Under the pieces are notes generated by a model that did no database searches, was not told the DNA's origin, and was given only the letters and a program-made list of their open reading frames with translations. Both the position numbers and the translations under genes were made by a program. Shown here one piece after another: positions 1-10,930 of a stretch of 64,000 nucleotides of DNA (its first letter is position 1; the number at the start of each line of letters is the position of its first letter). Source of the stretch: Capra hircus (Eukaryota > Chordata > Mammalia > Artiodactyla > Bovidae); assembly GCF_001704415.2 (NCBI RefSeq), contig NC_030813.1:15022001-15086000 (forward strand), written 5' to 3'.

Positions 1-273
1 TCTTATATAATGTTCCATGCATGTGTGTATGTGTCTGCCTGTGCATTTGTGTGGAGATATATATGATCTTCTTTGATTTACCATAGGGCTGTGTCCTCAT
101 AAACATCATAAATTGAAAATATTTTAAGTGGAAAATGCATTTAAAACACTTAACTTACCAAACATCACCACTGAGCCTACCTTAAATGTGCTCAGAATGC
201 TTACTTTAGCTTATAATTAAGTAAAATCATTAAACACAAAACATTTTATAATGAAGTGTTGAATATTTCATGT
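1..273. other. Unassigned AT-rich flank
   Basis: I see no gene or recognisable repeat here. The first 60 bases are mildly TG-rich but too impure to call a microsatellite. Confidence 0.5.
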
Positions 274-283
274 AATTTATTGA

Positions 284-500
284 GTGAAAGTGGAAGTGTT
301 AGTTGCCTAGTCATGTCTGACTCTTTGCAACCCCATTGACTGTAGCTCACCAGACTCCTCTGTCCGTGGGATTTTCCAGGCAAGAATACTGGAGGGGAGA
401 TCCAGTCCCTCCTCCAGGGAATCTTCCTGTCCCAGGGATCGAACCCAGGTCTCCTATACTGCAGGCAGATTCTTTACCATCTGAGCCACCAGGGAAGCCC
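284..500 (-). mobile_element. Bov-tA SINE, full length, antisense
   Basis: The tRNA-Glu-like head lies at the right end, where the antisense of the GGGCTTCCCTGG start ends at 500, and the BovB-derived body lies at the left. The imperfect TSD AATTTATTGA (274-283) / AAGTTATTGA (501-510), 9 of 10 matching, sets both ends. The open frame across it is an antisense SINE reading, not a gene. Confidence 0.92.
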
Positions 501-510
501 AAGTTATTGA

Positions 511-1200
511 ATACTCTACTGAAAATGAAAAAACAGAATAGTTATATGGGGACAGAATGGATGTAAATGTATTGGTTGTTTACCCTCTTGAACATATGGC
601 TGACTGGGAGCTTCAACTGCCCTGCCCAGTATCACAAAAGCATCATATGCATATCACTAGACCAGGAAAAGATCAAAATTCAAGTTCAGTTTTTACTGAA
701 TGTATATTGCTTTCACACCATGGTAAAGCTAAAAAAAAAATTGTAAGTTGAACTATTGTAAGTCTGGGACAGTCTGTATTTACCTAACGTATGTGTGAAA
801 AACAAGGATACTCCTTTACTACTGTTTTGCTTTCTTCCATATAATTAGCCAATCTCTGACTTTAGATCTTTGGTTGGGAGTCCAGAATTTAAATTTTAAA
901 AGTTTTGTTTAAATTAAAATTTTAACTTGGATTTTAGTAGTGTATCTATGTAATTACATAGAAGAAATTAAGTGCTTTTAGGACAACTGCAATTAATGGA
1001 AGTTTACTAATTTTAACTGATTATTTCATGACAAACTTTAAAGAAAGGCAGCAATGAAAATTTGCAAATACTGGGATTATCCTGAAACTTTTTTAACTTT
1101 TTTAATTGAAGAATTTGCAAAAGACAAATGTTGTGAAAATTTTTTAATGGAGCATGAAATGCCATATCATATCACATCACAATAATTTTCTAAATCTCTC
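511..1200. other. Unassigned AT-rich DNA
   Basis: AT-rich sequence between two SINEs. I recognise no repeat family and see no plausible exon. Confidence 0.5.
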
Positions 1201-1210
1201 ATCAAAGTAT

Positions 1211-1486
1211 CAGAGAAGGCAATGGCAACTCACTCCAGTACTCTTGCCTGGAAAATGCCATGGTTGGAGGAGGCTGGTAGGATGCTGTCCATGGGGTCAT
1301 GAAGAGTCGGACACGACTGAGTGACTTCGCTTTCACTTTTCACTTTCATGCATTGGAGAAGGAAATGGCAACCCACTCCAGTGTTCTTGCCTGGAGAATC
1401 CCAGGGACAGCAGAGCCTGGTGGGCTGCCGTCTATGGGGTCACACAGAGTCGGACATGAATGAAGTAACTTGGCAGCAGCAGCAGC
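1211..1486 (+). mobile_element. BOV-A2 dimeric SINE
   Basis: Two related Bov-A monomers are joined by the linker ACTTTTCACTTTCATGCATT and followed by a (CAG)n-type tail. A perfect 10-base TSD ATCAAAGTAT flanks it at 1201-1210 and 1487-1496, so the element is complete. The polyalanine-like frame on the opposite strand is just this tail read in antisense. Confidence 0.95.
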
Positions 1487-1496
1487 ATCAAAGTAT

Positions 1497-1790
1497 AGAA
1501 ACATAGAAATTGTCACGGGTACTAAAACTATGGACCAGTCATTTTCTTCCCAAAAGCAATCATCCCTAAAATCAACTTTGAATATTAAATACATTGCATC
1601 TCTCACTGTAATTCAGTTGATAACTCTGCCACCCTTGATTTTCCTAAGTGCTTCTTTAATCCATTTCTAGCTCTACAAATAGCAACAACCTGTGATTAAA
1701 AACTATGCCAGATTAGAACAAATAAAATTACACTTTTTAAACTTATGTCACTCAAGTTTCAAAGCAAGCTCTCTTCACATTTTGGATTAG
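1497..1790. other. Unassigned short unique stretch
   Basis: Nothing recognisable between the BOV-A2 and the BovB fragment. Confidence 0.4.
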
Positions 1791-2635
1791 TTCATTCAGT
1801 TCAGTCAGTTCAGTTAAGTCACTCAGTTGTGTCTGACCCTTTGCGACCCCATGAACTGCAGCACGCCAGGCCTCCTTGTCCATCACTAACTCCCAGAGTC
1901 CACCCAAACCCATGTCCATCAAGTCGGTGATCCCATCCAACCATCTCATCCTCTATTGTCTCCTTCTCCTCCTGCCTTCAATCTTTCCCAGCATCAGGGT
2001 CTTTTCAAATGAGTCAGCTCTTCGCATCAGGTGGCCAAAATATTGACGTTTCAGCTTCAACATCAGTCCTTCCAATGAACACCCAGGACTGATTTCCTTT
2101 AGGATGGACTGGGTGGATCTCCTTGTAGTCCAAGGGACTCTCAAGATTCTTCTCCAACACCACAGTTCAAAAGCATCAATTTTTCTGTGCTCAACTTTCT
2201 TTATAGTCCAACTCTTACATCCATACATGACCACTAGAAAAACCACAGCCTTGACTAGACAGACTTTTGTTGGCAAAGTAATGTCTCTGCTTTTGAATAT
2301 GCTCTCTAGGTTGGTCATAACTTTCCTTCCAAGGAGTAAGCGTCTTTTAATTTTGTGGCTGCAGTCACCATCTGTAATGATTTTGGAGCTAAAAAAAATA
2401 GTCAGCCACTGTTTCCACTGTTTCCCCATCTAATTGCCATGAAGTAATGGGGCTGGATGCCATAATCTTCGTTTTCCAAATGTTGAGCTTTAAGCCAACT
2501 TTTTCACTCTCCTCTTTCACTTTCATCAACAGGCTCTTTAGTTCTTCTTCACTTTCTGCCATAAGGGTGGTGCCATCTGCATATCTGAGCTTATTGATAT
2601 TTCTCCTGGCAATCTTGATTCCAGCTTATGCTTCA
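1791..2635 (-). mobile_element. BovB LINE, 5'-truncated 3' end
   Basis: This is an antisense RTE-clade LINE copy running from the CAGTTCAGT-type 3' terminus at the left into the reverse transcriptase C-terminal region at the right, truncated near 2635. It keeps about 0.85 kb of an element usually about 3.2 kb long. It abuts an MLT1-like LTR. No convincing TSD is seen, as expected for RTE elements with short or variable duplications. Confidence 0.93.
1953..2600 (-). pseudogene. BovB ORF2 C-terminal relic
   Basis: Read on the minus strand this gives the end of the BovB polymerase: motif C, then segments resembling GPITS, SKIITDGDCSHEIKRRLLLG and MYGCKSWTIKKVEHRKIDAF. The longest unbroken frame is 1953-2429 (158 codons), followed upstream by stops. 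Motif C at 2572-2583 reads YADG instead of YADD, so the second catalytic aspartate is lost. The N-terminal endonuclease and most of the polymerase are missing through 5' truncation. It is non-functional. Confidence 0.9.
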
Positions 2636-3045
2636 TAAGATTGCCATAAAAATGTAACAAAAAGTGGGTGGCTTAAACAACAGATTCATGGTCTCATAGT
2701 TTTGGAAGCTGGAAGTCTGAAGTCAAAGTGTCAGCAGGTTGGTTCCGTAAGGGCTGTGAAGGAAGGATCTGTCTCAAGCCTCTCTCCCTGGCTTATTAAT
2801 GGTTATCTTTTCTCTATGTCTCTTCCCATGGCCTTCTCCATGTTTGTGTGTCTGTCTCCAAATTTTTGTACTATCTCCCTTTTTATAACGACACCACTCA
2901 TACTGAATTTGGGGCTATCCTAATGACTTCATATTAACACAACACCTCTCAAAGACACTTCTTCAAATAAGATCACACTGAGGTACTGGGATTCAGGACG
3001 TCAGCATATGGATTTGGTAGGGTGCACACAACTCAACACATGACA
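2636..3045 (-). mobile_element. MLT1-like MaLR LTR, antisense
   Basis: It contains, in reverse orientation, hallmark MLT1 stretches: GTGGCTTAAACAACAGA, a TTTTGGAAGCTGGAAGTC-like segment, and the far end with AAATAAGATCACACTGAGGTA. It is about 400 bases, typical for such an LTR. No internal retroviral genes accompany it, so it is a solo LTR relic of an ancient endogenous retrovirus-like element. Confidence 0.8.
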
Positions 3046-3089
3046 CTATTATAAAACTTTATGTAGAAAATTCTTTACATAAAAAATAT

Positions 3090-3246
3090 GCATGCATGCT
3101 AAGTCACCTCAGTCGTGTCTGACTCTTTACAACCCTACAGACTGTAGCCCACCAGGCTCCTCTGTCCCTGGGATTCTCCAGGCAAGAATACTGGAATGGG
3201 TTGCCATGCCCTCTTCCAGGGAATCTTCTCAATCCAGGGATTGATG
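3090..3246 (-). mobile_element. Bov-tA SINE lacking its head
   Basis: The body and tail, including CTAAGTCACCTCAGTCGTGT, are present, but the antisense tRNA-Glu-like head is missing beyond 3246. This is a 5'-truncated insertion or a later deletion. Confidence 0.88.
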
Positions 3247-3388
3247 CGAAAAATACATCATTTGAGCAAAGAAACAACATTGGAACACATCTCTGTGAGT
3301 ATGACCTACCTGGGTAAGATGAAAGCACTGGGTCTGTGTGTGCAAGCCCAGCAACCAAACAGATTCACTCAAGTTTGTAGTGGAGGTT

Positions 3389-3406
3389 AAAAAAAAAAAA
3401 AAAAAA
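3389..3406 (+). repeat. Poly(A) run of 18
   Basis: An uninterrupted A run. The 140 bases upstream (3247-3388) are not a recognised SINE, so it could be the tail of an unidentified retrocopy. There is no AATAAA shortly upstream. Confidence 0.7.
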
Positions 3407-3414
3407 CTGTACCA

Positions 3415-3930
3415 ATTGAGAACTTTTTTGTTCTAGTGACAAGTGACAGAAAACCCAGTCTAAATGTGGCTTAAATAAAAAGGACATGTATTGGTTCCTG
3501 TAACTGAGAAGTCTAGGGACAGGACTGGTTTGGAATATGTCTGGATTCAAAGCTCAGGCAATGTCATCAGGATGAAATTTTCCTACATTACTCAGCTCTG
3601 CCTTTATCTTGTCAGCTTTATCCTTTCAGATTTAAGTCCTGCAAGAAGAAATTTTCCACAATCATCCACAAAATTCTTCTGGTGTCTTACTGTCTCAGAT
3701 TGGGTCATGTGCTCATGCTAAGCACTGTGGCCTGGGAAAGGCAAAGCTCTGAGTTAAGTCTGAACTTGCAAACCACACACCTAGAATGGGGTAAGTTTTA
3801 ACTGGATAAACTCAAAATGGGGGGAACGTTGATCCCTAAATGAACATCAAAATATGTTACTAGAAGTGGGGTAATTGGATAGGAGATGCCAAAAATCAAC
3901 AAATATTCACTACAGAGGCCCAAGTGACAA
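3415..3930 (-). mobile_element. Probable old mammal-wide repeat, family unresolved
   Basis: Phrases such as AGTGACAGAAAACCCAGT, TGGTTCCTGTAACTGAGAAG and the closing AACAAATATTCACTACAG resemble a common old mammalian interspersed repeat. I cannot name its family from memory. Divergence is high and no TSD is visible. Confidence 0.45.
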
Positions 3931-6466
3931 ACCCAGAAGTCAGTGGATCAACATGGAAATAGTATTTCCTTACTTATTCAAGATCTCCCTTGGGTCAACA
4001 AATGAGTGTTAAGGACCCATCTCAGAGTTCTCATACAGTGCCTAGAGTATCTGTAAAACAAATATCAGCTAAACCTCTGATTTTGTGTGCAAAAACCTAT
4101 GTGATCCAAACTTTTGCAAATGATATAAAATCACTGAAAACAATGGCTTTGATTTCTTGAGTATAAATAACCAGTGTGACTTAGGAATGCAGAGGACTAT
4201 AGACAATAGCCAAAAGAGAATAAGCTTAAGGAAAACTAAGAAAAAATTTTTTTCCAGTGGCCTTTTTTTTCCCCTTTTTGTCTCTAGTAGAGTATCCAAC
4301 CACTGAAGAGAAATCAATATTTTATCCTCCAATAGACTAAGAAAAAGGAAACTTTGAAACTGTTTATTTAAAGGCTGGAATCACTTTATCTTCTCAGTTC
4401 ATTAAGACAGTGTCACAGATTCATGGAACGATATTTCTGGGTCCACACTCTCTCAGACCAATTAAATGAGCATGACAAATTATTGGTTGTAGGTCTTTCA
4501 TTTCAACTCATTAACTTATTGCTCATATATTTATTGAATCATATGTAAGACTGAGGATCTAGAATGTAATCAAGAGAATATGTGTGTAAAGCAGCTTGTT
4601 GGTTAGAGAGGAACAGCTTTTGTTCTAGCAGATTTTGTGACATGGTTCCTTATTTGTATATAGGTTTCCACTTGAAGATCAAACAAATAGATTCTCTAGA
4701 CTGTCACCACCTTTGGGATTCTCTATGTTGTTTTTGTTTTTTTTGGTTTTTTTTTTTTGGCCTGGATATGAAAGCAAGCTGTCTTAGAAACATGACCAAC
4801 TTTATAAATTTTAAGCAAGAAGTTTGGTCTGCACTACAGATGAATATATATCATTGAAAGTTATCTATTTTTGTCTTCTCTCTTTTCTGCGCTGAGGAAG
4901 GGTTTCCCTTTGCACACCTCTCTCCTTTCCCTTCCTCTTTTTATCCATCAAAGGAGTGTCCAAAAACAAGAGAAAGGATTAGACCCAGCAAAAGAATACT
5001 TTAGATCCTACTTAATATGAAATGAGTTCCAATCACCAAGTTCCTCACAGTGCACACCAAAGGACCAGCTGAAAATGGTTAGGAAATGTCAGCAATTTTA
5101 AATGTGTTACTAATTATTTCTGTACCTCATCAACAACTCAGCACTTTTATTCTTGGTAACCATGACTCACCCTCCTCATCCATTCATCATTTCAGTTAGC
5201 TTTTTCTATTATGGCTATTTTCATGAAAAAAGTGACCCCAAAGAGGTGTTGGTCTGGATGTTATTCAGAGACACACCTTCCAGCCACTTCTCTCTATCAT
5301 CATACCCTGCAAGTTCTCACTCTGATCTTTGAGTTCAGTGAGAGGACTGGAGTGTGAGGACAGTTTGCTGAAAATCTAAGTCTGACTCTGAGAAGGCTCT
5401 TTAATGGTGTGTCTCTTAAGAACTGTATTTTGAGTACTCTACTCTAAAATATTTTCAACACTACACAAATGTGAGAAATAGGTGTGTATTACCATATATA
5501 TGTGTGCATTTTAATCCTATCATCTTTTAGGTCAGGGATTCCCGTTGTACTCCTAAAACCCAAACCTGAAATTGCTTAGACTAAAGGCTGCATTCATAAG
5601 TACCTGTTCAATAAACAAATAAACGAAAGAATGGATATTGCCAGACATAACAATCAAATATAATAAGGAAATACTTTACTATCTATAACCTTGAATCCTC
5701 TAGACTGGATGAAATATGTTACTGGAAGACCATCAATCAATTGACCACTTTGATGAATGTCTACACATGAGTTTGAGAGTATAAGCCAGAAAACACGCAA
5801 TTGTTTTCCAAACTATTGGGGGACCCTGAAGTGGAGAGGTAATCTGGATGGAGGTGCTCAGTAAAGAGTAAGAGAGGAGACCCTGGATGGCAGCAGAGCT
5901 CTGAGGGACTTGGGAGAGCAAAGTTCACTACTATGGAGCTTTATAATGGTTTGTGCTAGAATATGTCATGGACTAAGTCCCTCTTTTGCCTTCTACAAAA
6001 TATTCAGTGAATTTTACATTTTTCATTACTGTGAGGATGATCTTCTGGGGAACTTGAGAAGTCTGCAGCTTTCTTGCCTTGCTAGACTCCCTCCTGGGTG
6101 AAGATAGCTGACAAGAAAACAGGATAACGAAAGTATAAATCTTTGGGTGGAAATTTTTCAGAAACAGTAAAAAAAAAAAACTGATGGCTACATAAGTCAT
6201 CCATGAGACTGGGGGCACAATTTAACTTTAGAATAGATCAGATGGTTCAGGGAAACCAAGCTGCCATCCAGGTTGAATTCTGGCCCTCAGAGTGGAAGGA
6301 TGGAAGCCTCAGAGAGGTAGGACTAGATGCTCTTTGAATCTGTTCTCCACTGTGCCATTTGCAGTTCCCCGCCAACTATCACCTGATTATTGCCAAACAG
6401 CTTGGACTATGCCACCTTTCTTGTGACTAAGCTCCTAGAAGATTATCAGTATTTGTGATTAATATT
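3931..6466. other. Unassigned unique DNA
   Basis: About 2.5 kb with no repeat I can name and no credible gene. It contains T-rich runs near 4735-4760 and an A run near 6170-6180. A short AATAAACAAATAAACGAA stretch near 5612-5629 vaguely resembles an L2 or MIR tail but is too short to call. Confidence 0.5.
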
Positions 6467-7044
6467 GTCAGTTCAGTTCAGTTCAGTTGCTTAGTCATGT
6501 CCGACTCTTTGCAGCCCTATGGACTGCAGCACGCCAGGCTTCCCTGTCCATCACCAGCTCCCAGAGCTAGCTCAAACTCATGTCCATCGAGTTGGTGATG
6601 CCATCAAACCATCTCATCCTCTGTCACCCCCTTCTCCTCTTGCCTTCAATCTTTTCCAGCATCAGGGTCTCTTCCAATGAGTCAATTCTTTGCATCAGGT
6701 GGCCAAAGTATTGATGTTTCAGCTTCAACATCAGTCCTTCTAGTGAACATTCAGGATTGATTTCCTATAACATGGACTGGTTGGATCTCCTTGAAGTCCA
6801 AGGGACTCTCAAGAGTCTTCTCCAACACCACAGTTCAAAAGCATCAATTCTTTGGCGCTCAGCTTTCTTTATAGTCCAACTCTCACATCCATACATGACT
6901 ACTGGAAAAACCATAGCCCTGACTAGATGGACTTTTGTTGACAAAGTAATGTCTCTGATTTTTAATATGCTGTCTAGGTTGGTCATAACTTTTCTTCCAA
7001 AGAGTCTTTTAATTTCATGGCTGCAGTCACCATCTGCAGTGATT
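6467..7044 (-). mobile_element. BovB LINE, 5'-truncated 3' end
   Basis: It opens with GTCAGTTCAGTTCAGTTCAG (the LINE 3' terminus in antisense) and runs about 580 bases to CATCTGCAGTGATT. It encodes a degraded minus-strand polymerase C-terminus (6765-7061) with segments like MYGCESWTIKKAERQRIDAF. The 5' part of the element is absent. Confidence 0.93.
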
Positions 7045-7045
7045 A

Positions 7046-7170
7046 TTACAGTACCTAACATTTATTAAGGCCCTGCAATGCATTCATTATGGTGTTAAGA
7101 CTTAACAAGTGTTATCTCATTTATGGGTATTTATCTATAATATCCCTCATGATGTAGGAAATATTATGCC
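7046..7170 (-). mobile_element. MIR SINE fragment, antisense
   Basis: The order CCTAACATTTATTAAGG, then a GTTATCTCATTT stretch, then CATGATGTAGGAAATATTA follows the reverse complement of the MIR 3' half. It is strongly diverged. Confidence 0.6.
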
Positions 7171-7224
7171 TGGAACAGTGTAATTGACATATAAATACTC
7201 TTTCAGTGGGTGAATTCATATTAA

Positions 7225-7445
7225 TAGCCAATTACTAGCTAGCTATTCAACCCTTAGTATGTGCCAGACAGTGTTCTAAGCTCTTCCTATAAACTAACTC
7301 AGTGAATCCTTAATACAATCCGATGGGGTAGATAATGGTCTTATTCCTATCTTTATAGCTCAGAGAAGTTAAAAGTTTGCCTATAGCCCTACAGTCTGGT
7401 TCCAAATTCCACACTCAACCACACAGTCTTCTGAATGAATCAGCT
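7225..7445 (-). mobile_element. MIR SINE, antisense
   Basis: TAGTATGTGCCAGACAGTGT, AACTCAGTGAATCCTTAATA, CAGAGAAGTTAAAAGTTTGC and CCTACAGTCTGGTTCC follow the MIR consensus in reverse order over nearly its whole length. This is an ancient tRNA-derived SINE. Confidence 0.75.
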
Positions 7446-7560
7446 AAGGAAAATTTGGAGAAATTAAATAACTTGCTCAAGTTCATCTGTCCAGTGAGAA
7501 CAGACATAGGACTCAAACTCAGGCCTGGCTGTCCTCAAAATCTACACTCTTAGGGGCTAC
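7446..7560 (-). mobile_element. MIR-like fragment, antisense
   Basis: AAATAACTTGCTCAAGTTCA followed by GACTCAAACTCAGGCCTGGC and a CTACACTCTTAGG end repeats the MIR core-to-head order. It would be a second copy directly after the previous one. Confidence 0.55.
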
Positions 7561-7739
7561 ACATAAAAGAGACCAAATTAATTAACTCATAACTAATGGG
7601 GTTCACAAAGATTCCAAATCTTCTTCAAGTCCCTCAGAAATCTTGGAGCATCTGGATAAAACTTGGCAGCCTAGAAGAGATGCCAAGGTGAGATATAATT
7701 TGATATGTGGTTTAAAGGATTTTTTTTTTCTGTTGTTAA

Positions 7740-8038
7740 AAACACTATAAGTAGGACACTGTAAAAACAGGAAGCTCAATCAGGATTCTGTGGTATTAAT
7801 CCAATCAAGGGATGATACTCTCTTGCATCAGGATATTAGCTATAGTAGTGATGAAAAGAAAGTAGATTTTGGATGTATTTTAGAAGTACAGCCTACATAA
7901 TTTAATGAAGTATTAGATGTGGAATATGAGAGTTAGTGAAGAGTTAAAAATCGCACCAAGATTTGGGGCCTGAGCAACTGATAAATGGAGTTGTCATCAA
8001 CTGAGGCAACTTTGTTTCATTGTTTGTTTGACAGTACT
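7740..8038 (-). mobile_element. L2 LINE, segment 1 (3' side)
   Basis: Start of an antisense L2 relic that continues after two SINE insertions to about 9905. The GAGTTAGTGAAGAGTTAAAA stretch and the phrase ending GGGGCCTGAGCAACTG match L2 sequence downstream of the polymerase. The left boundary is uncertain. Confidence 0.55.
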
Positions 8039-8369
8039 GGGCTTCCCTGGTAGCTCAGCTGGTAAAGATTCCACCTGCGATGCAGGAGACCCTCGTTTGA
8101 TTCCTGGGTCAGGAAGATCCCTTGGAGAAGGGATAGGCTGCCCACCTTAGTATTCTTGGGCTTCCCTGGTGGCTCAGATGGTAAAGAATCCACCTGCAAT
8201 GCAAGAGACCTGGGTTTGATCCCTGGGCTTGGAAGATCCCTGGAGGAGGGCATGGCAACCCATTCCAGTATTCTTGCCTGGAGAATCCCACGGATGGAGG
8301 AGCCTGGCGGGCTATAGGCCACAGGGTTGCAAAGAGTAAGGCACAACTGAGCGACTAAACACAGCACAC
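8039..8369 (+). mobile_element. Double-headed Bov-tA SINE
   Basis: A first head plus partial body (8039-8157, 119 bases) breaks off at TAGTATTCTT and runs directly into a second, complete Bov-tA starting GGGCTTCCCTGGTGGCTCAG at 8158. Each head carries an A-box-like and a B-box-like segment. The same junction recurs in two other copies in this window. It is inserted in L2. Confidence 0.9.
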
Positions 8370-8371
8370 AT

Positions 8372-8857
8372 GAGGGGTTGCAGAATATTTTGAACACACT
8401 GATTTTGAAACATCTGTTAGATGCTAAAGTGGAAATGCTGGGTAGCCAATTGAAGAGAGATCAAGTTGAAGATATAATATGCGGGTCATTAACATAGAGC
8501 TGGTATTTGAAAGCCTTAAAATAGTTCATCAAGGGAGTGACTGTAAAGAGAGAAGAGAACTAAGGATGGAGTTCTAGCGTACTCTCCAACTCTAAAATGT
8601 AAGAAAGAAGAGGAGGAACCACTGAAGAAGATAGAGAAGGAGGGAGAAGAAAAGCAGAGGGGAAACCAGGAGAATGTGAAATTCTGGAAGCCAAAGGCCG
8701 ATATACATTAAAGAGACAGGAATATCCAACATGTAAATATTACTAATGGGTCAAGGAAGATGAAGACTGATAGCAGACTTTTTCATTTAGCAAACTGGAG
8801 GTCATTGGTTACCTTGGTGGAGTGGCATAGAAGACTAGTTAATTAAAGTGGGTTAAG
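8372..8857 (-). mobile_element. L2 LINE, segment 2
   Basis: Antisense L2. The phrase GGAGAATGTGAAATTCTGGA and the CTGGAGGTCATTGGTTACCT segment correspond, read on the minus strand, to the region around the polymerase DLSAAFD block, here badly decayed. Confidence 0.75.
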
Positions 8858-9050
8858 AGGGACATCCCTAGCGTCCAGTGGTTAGGACTTCGGCTTCTAA
8901 TGCAGGGGTTGTGAGTTGATCCCTGGTCAGGGAGTTAAGATCCCACATGACTCAGGACCAAAAAAAAAAAAAAAAACAGAAAAAATATTGTAACAAATTC
9001 AATAAAGACTTTAAAAAATAGTCCACATAAAAAATCTTTTTAAAAAATAA
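8858..9050 (+). mobile_element. CHR-1 SINE
   Basis: GTCCAGTGGTTAGGACTTCG with a GATCCCTGGTCAGGGAGTTA segment is the tRNA-derived head. An A-rich stretch from 8960 is followed by AATTCAATAAAGACTTTAAA, the usual 3' end of this cetacean-hippo-ruminant SINE. It interrupts the L2. Confidence 0.85.
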
Positions 9051-9905
9051 GTAAAGTCAGCAAAGAGAGAATGAGAGAAATGGAATTGAAGACAGGGAGT
9101 ATACACAACTCCTTCAATGAGTTTTTTTGCAAAGGGGGCCAAAAAAAACGTGGTAAATAGGAGGACTGGATCAATAAAAGTGTGTTGTTGTTTTAGATGG
9201 CAGAAATAACAGTATGTTTGTATGATGAAGGGAATAATGCAGTGGCATACATATTTGACGCTGAAAGAAGCAGAGGGGAGACACTGCTGGAGCCCTGAGT
9301 AGGTGCGATGGGATGGCACCTCCTGCACATGTGGAGGGACGGGCTTTCAATAAGAGCATGGATGTTTCATTCAGGTGGAAAGGCAATATATGGGAATACA
9401 ATGCTGATGAGCAGACCTGATATTGAAGATCTCTGGAAATTCTCTTCTGATTGTTCTAAATGTCTCATTAAAAAAAGAAAGAAGGTCATCTGCTAGGACT
9501 GAACACTGGGGAAGAAGTGTTAGAATTTTGAAAAGAAAGGTGTGAAACAGTCACTTAGGCATGTGGGTGAATAGACCACCTCGGAAAGCTCGTTTGTTTA
9601 GTAACGTTAAATGTAAAGTGATGCCATTCAATGTGGTTGTGTTTCTTATGTTTTGCAACAGCCCTGTACAGTGAAACAAGTACAAGTGGAAAGAAGCAGA
9701 AACTTGGATTTAACTACAGTTTCATCAAGCCAGCTACCATGAAGCCCAAGAAGGGCAAAACTGTCAAGGAGATATACAAGTGAGTCATATCAATTGCCTG
9801 TGGAATTCAAGTGATTAAAGAGGAGAATGGTGATATCGTGGGAATGAAGGACATTGAAATGTTGCTAGGATCAATGGATTGGAGGTCATGGCAGGAGAGA
9901 AAAAT
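9051..9905 (-). mobile_element. L2 LINE, segment 3 (polymerase and upstream)
   Basis: Continuation of the antisense L2. On the minus strand, 9011-9328 still reads AKKLIEGVVYTPCLQF, the counterpart of the L2/CR1 polymerase block in which a KLLERVV-like motif follows YRPISLL. Downstream text (GGTCATCTGCTAGGA, GTGGTTGTGTTTCTTATG, CAGTTTCATCAAGCCAG) fits L2 further 5'. The right boundary is approximate. Confidence 0.75.
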
Positions 9906-10357
9906 TGTACATTTTGACCTGAAAATTCCTTAAGACTTGCCAACTTGTTTATGCTTTAAGAATTTCTTTAAAATTTATCCAGCATTTTTCAGTTGAGCGA
10001 TTGCTTCAAGTGGTCTTAGCCAATCTATTACCAGAAATAGAACCCTCCCTTAACTTTTAAACTGTTTTGGTTTTTGTTTTTTTTTAATTTCCTTGCCACA
10101 AACATCCATCCAAATACAATAGTCTACTGACTTTGCACTGCCATTCCTTTCCCTGACCACCACCCAATTCAGGTAATTCAACAGTTCATATTTAGATTAT
10201 TGCCACACCCTGCTAACTAATTCCTTTCTGAACCCATTCTATAGCTACTAGAACAAGGGTTTTTCCTCTCAAATATCATTTTGCTTATTGCTTAGCATAT
10301 AGATAACTGAACAACGATCAGTTAAATTCTTTGCTATCTTTAGTTTTTAGTATGGTA
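9906..10357. other. Unassigned stretch
   Basis: No recognisable gene or repeat, apart from T-rich tracts near 10060-10085. Confidence 0.4.
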
Positions 10358-10364
10358 CATAATC

Positions 10365-10490
10365 TTTTTTTTTTTAATGTTTTATTTTTTATTTTTATTT
10401 TTTTAAATTTTAAAATCTTTAATTCTTACATGCGTTCCCAAACATGAACCCCCCTCCCTCCTCCCTCCCCACAACATCCCTCTGGGTCAT
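10365..10490 (-). mobile_element. L1 LINE 3' end, antisense
   Basis: A T/A-rich tail followed by TTACATGCGTTCCCAAACAT and a C-rich CCTCCCTCCTCCCTCCCC stretch is the reverse of the artiodactyl L1 3' untranslated end. The 7-base repeat CATAATC at 10358-10364 and 10491-10497 is a plausible short TSD. It is severely 5'-truncated. Confidence 0.8.
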
Positions 10491-10744
10491 CATAATCATT
10501 TTTAAATATGAAAGAGTCCCCCAGAGGCATTCTGATGTCTTTCAATAGTTTGCATTATATTTTTTCTTGCAAAAATGTGCATTGCTTGGTATTTTCTTTT
10601 ACTAAAATTGAAAAGTAGAGCTATGTGCTAAGAATGACAGAAATCAATTTATAATTGGTGCTACAGGAAGAGAGCAAATTTTAAGTTACAACTCTAAGGA
10701 CAAAATCCAGGTGAGCTGAAACAAGACCAGTTGAAATAGGAGAA

Positions 10745-10930
10745 CATAACAGTGTGATCCCAGGACCTCTTTCAAATCATCTGGGGTGCTTCTTCAATGT
10801 GTTTCCTGCACAGGCCCTGTTGGCAACCAAGTAAATCAGAGTCTCTGTTGGTGTTTCAAGGAGCTATATTTTTATCAGTTTATTCAGGAAATTCCTATGC
10901 ACTCCAGAAGTCAAGAAGCACTGATACAAC
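10745..10930. mobile_element. MER5-like hAT (Charlie) transposon relic
   Basis: ATCATCTGGGGTGCTTCTTC, a central AAATCAGAGTCTCTG block and a closing AGTCAAGAAGCACTG follow the order of a MER5A-type non-autonomous element. Diverged; terminal repeats are not crisp. Confidence 0.5.

Noticed and set aside
1346..1606. Minus-strand frame with a polyalanine stretch
   Set aside because: It is the BOV-A2 tail and body read in antisense.
8039..8240. Repeated tRNA-like units as real tRNA genes
   Set aside because: They are SINE heads; no full cloverleaf with acceptor stem and anticodon arm is present.
8017..8397. 126-codon minus-strand frame
   Set aside because: It reads through the double-headed Bov-tA and resembles other SINE translations; no protein family.
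9655..9790. Exon-like segment with an acceptor-like TTTTGCAACAG, open frame and donor-like GTGAGT
   Set aside because: The text lines up with antisense L2 upstream of its polymerase and continues the L2 relic on the left; the splice-like ends are coincidental.
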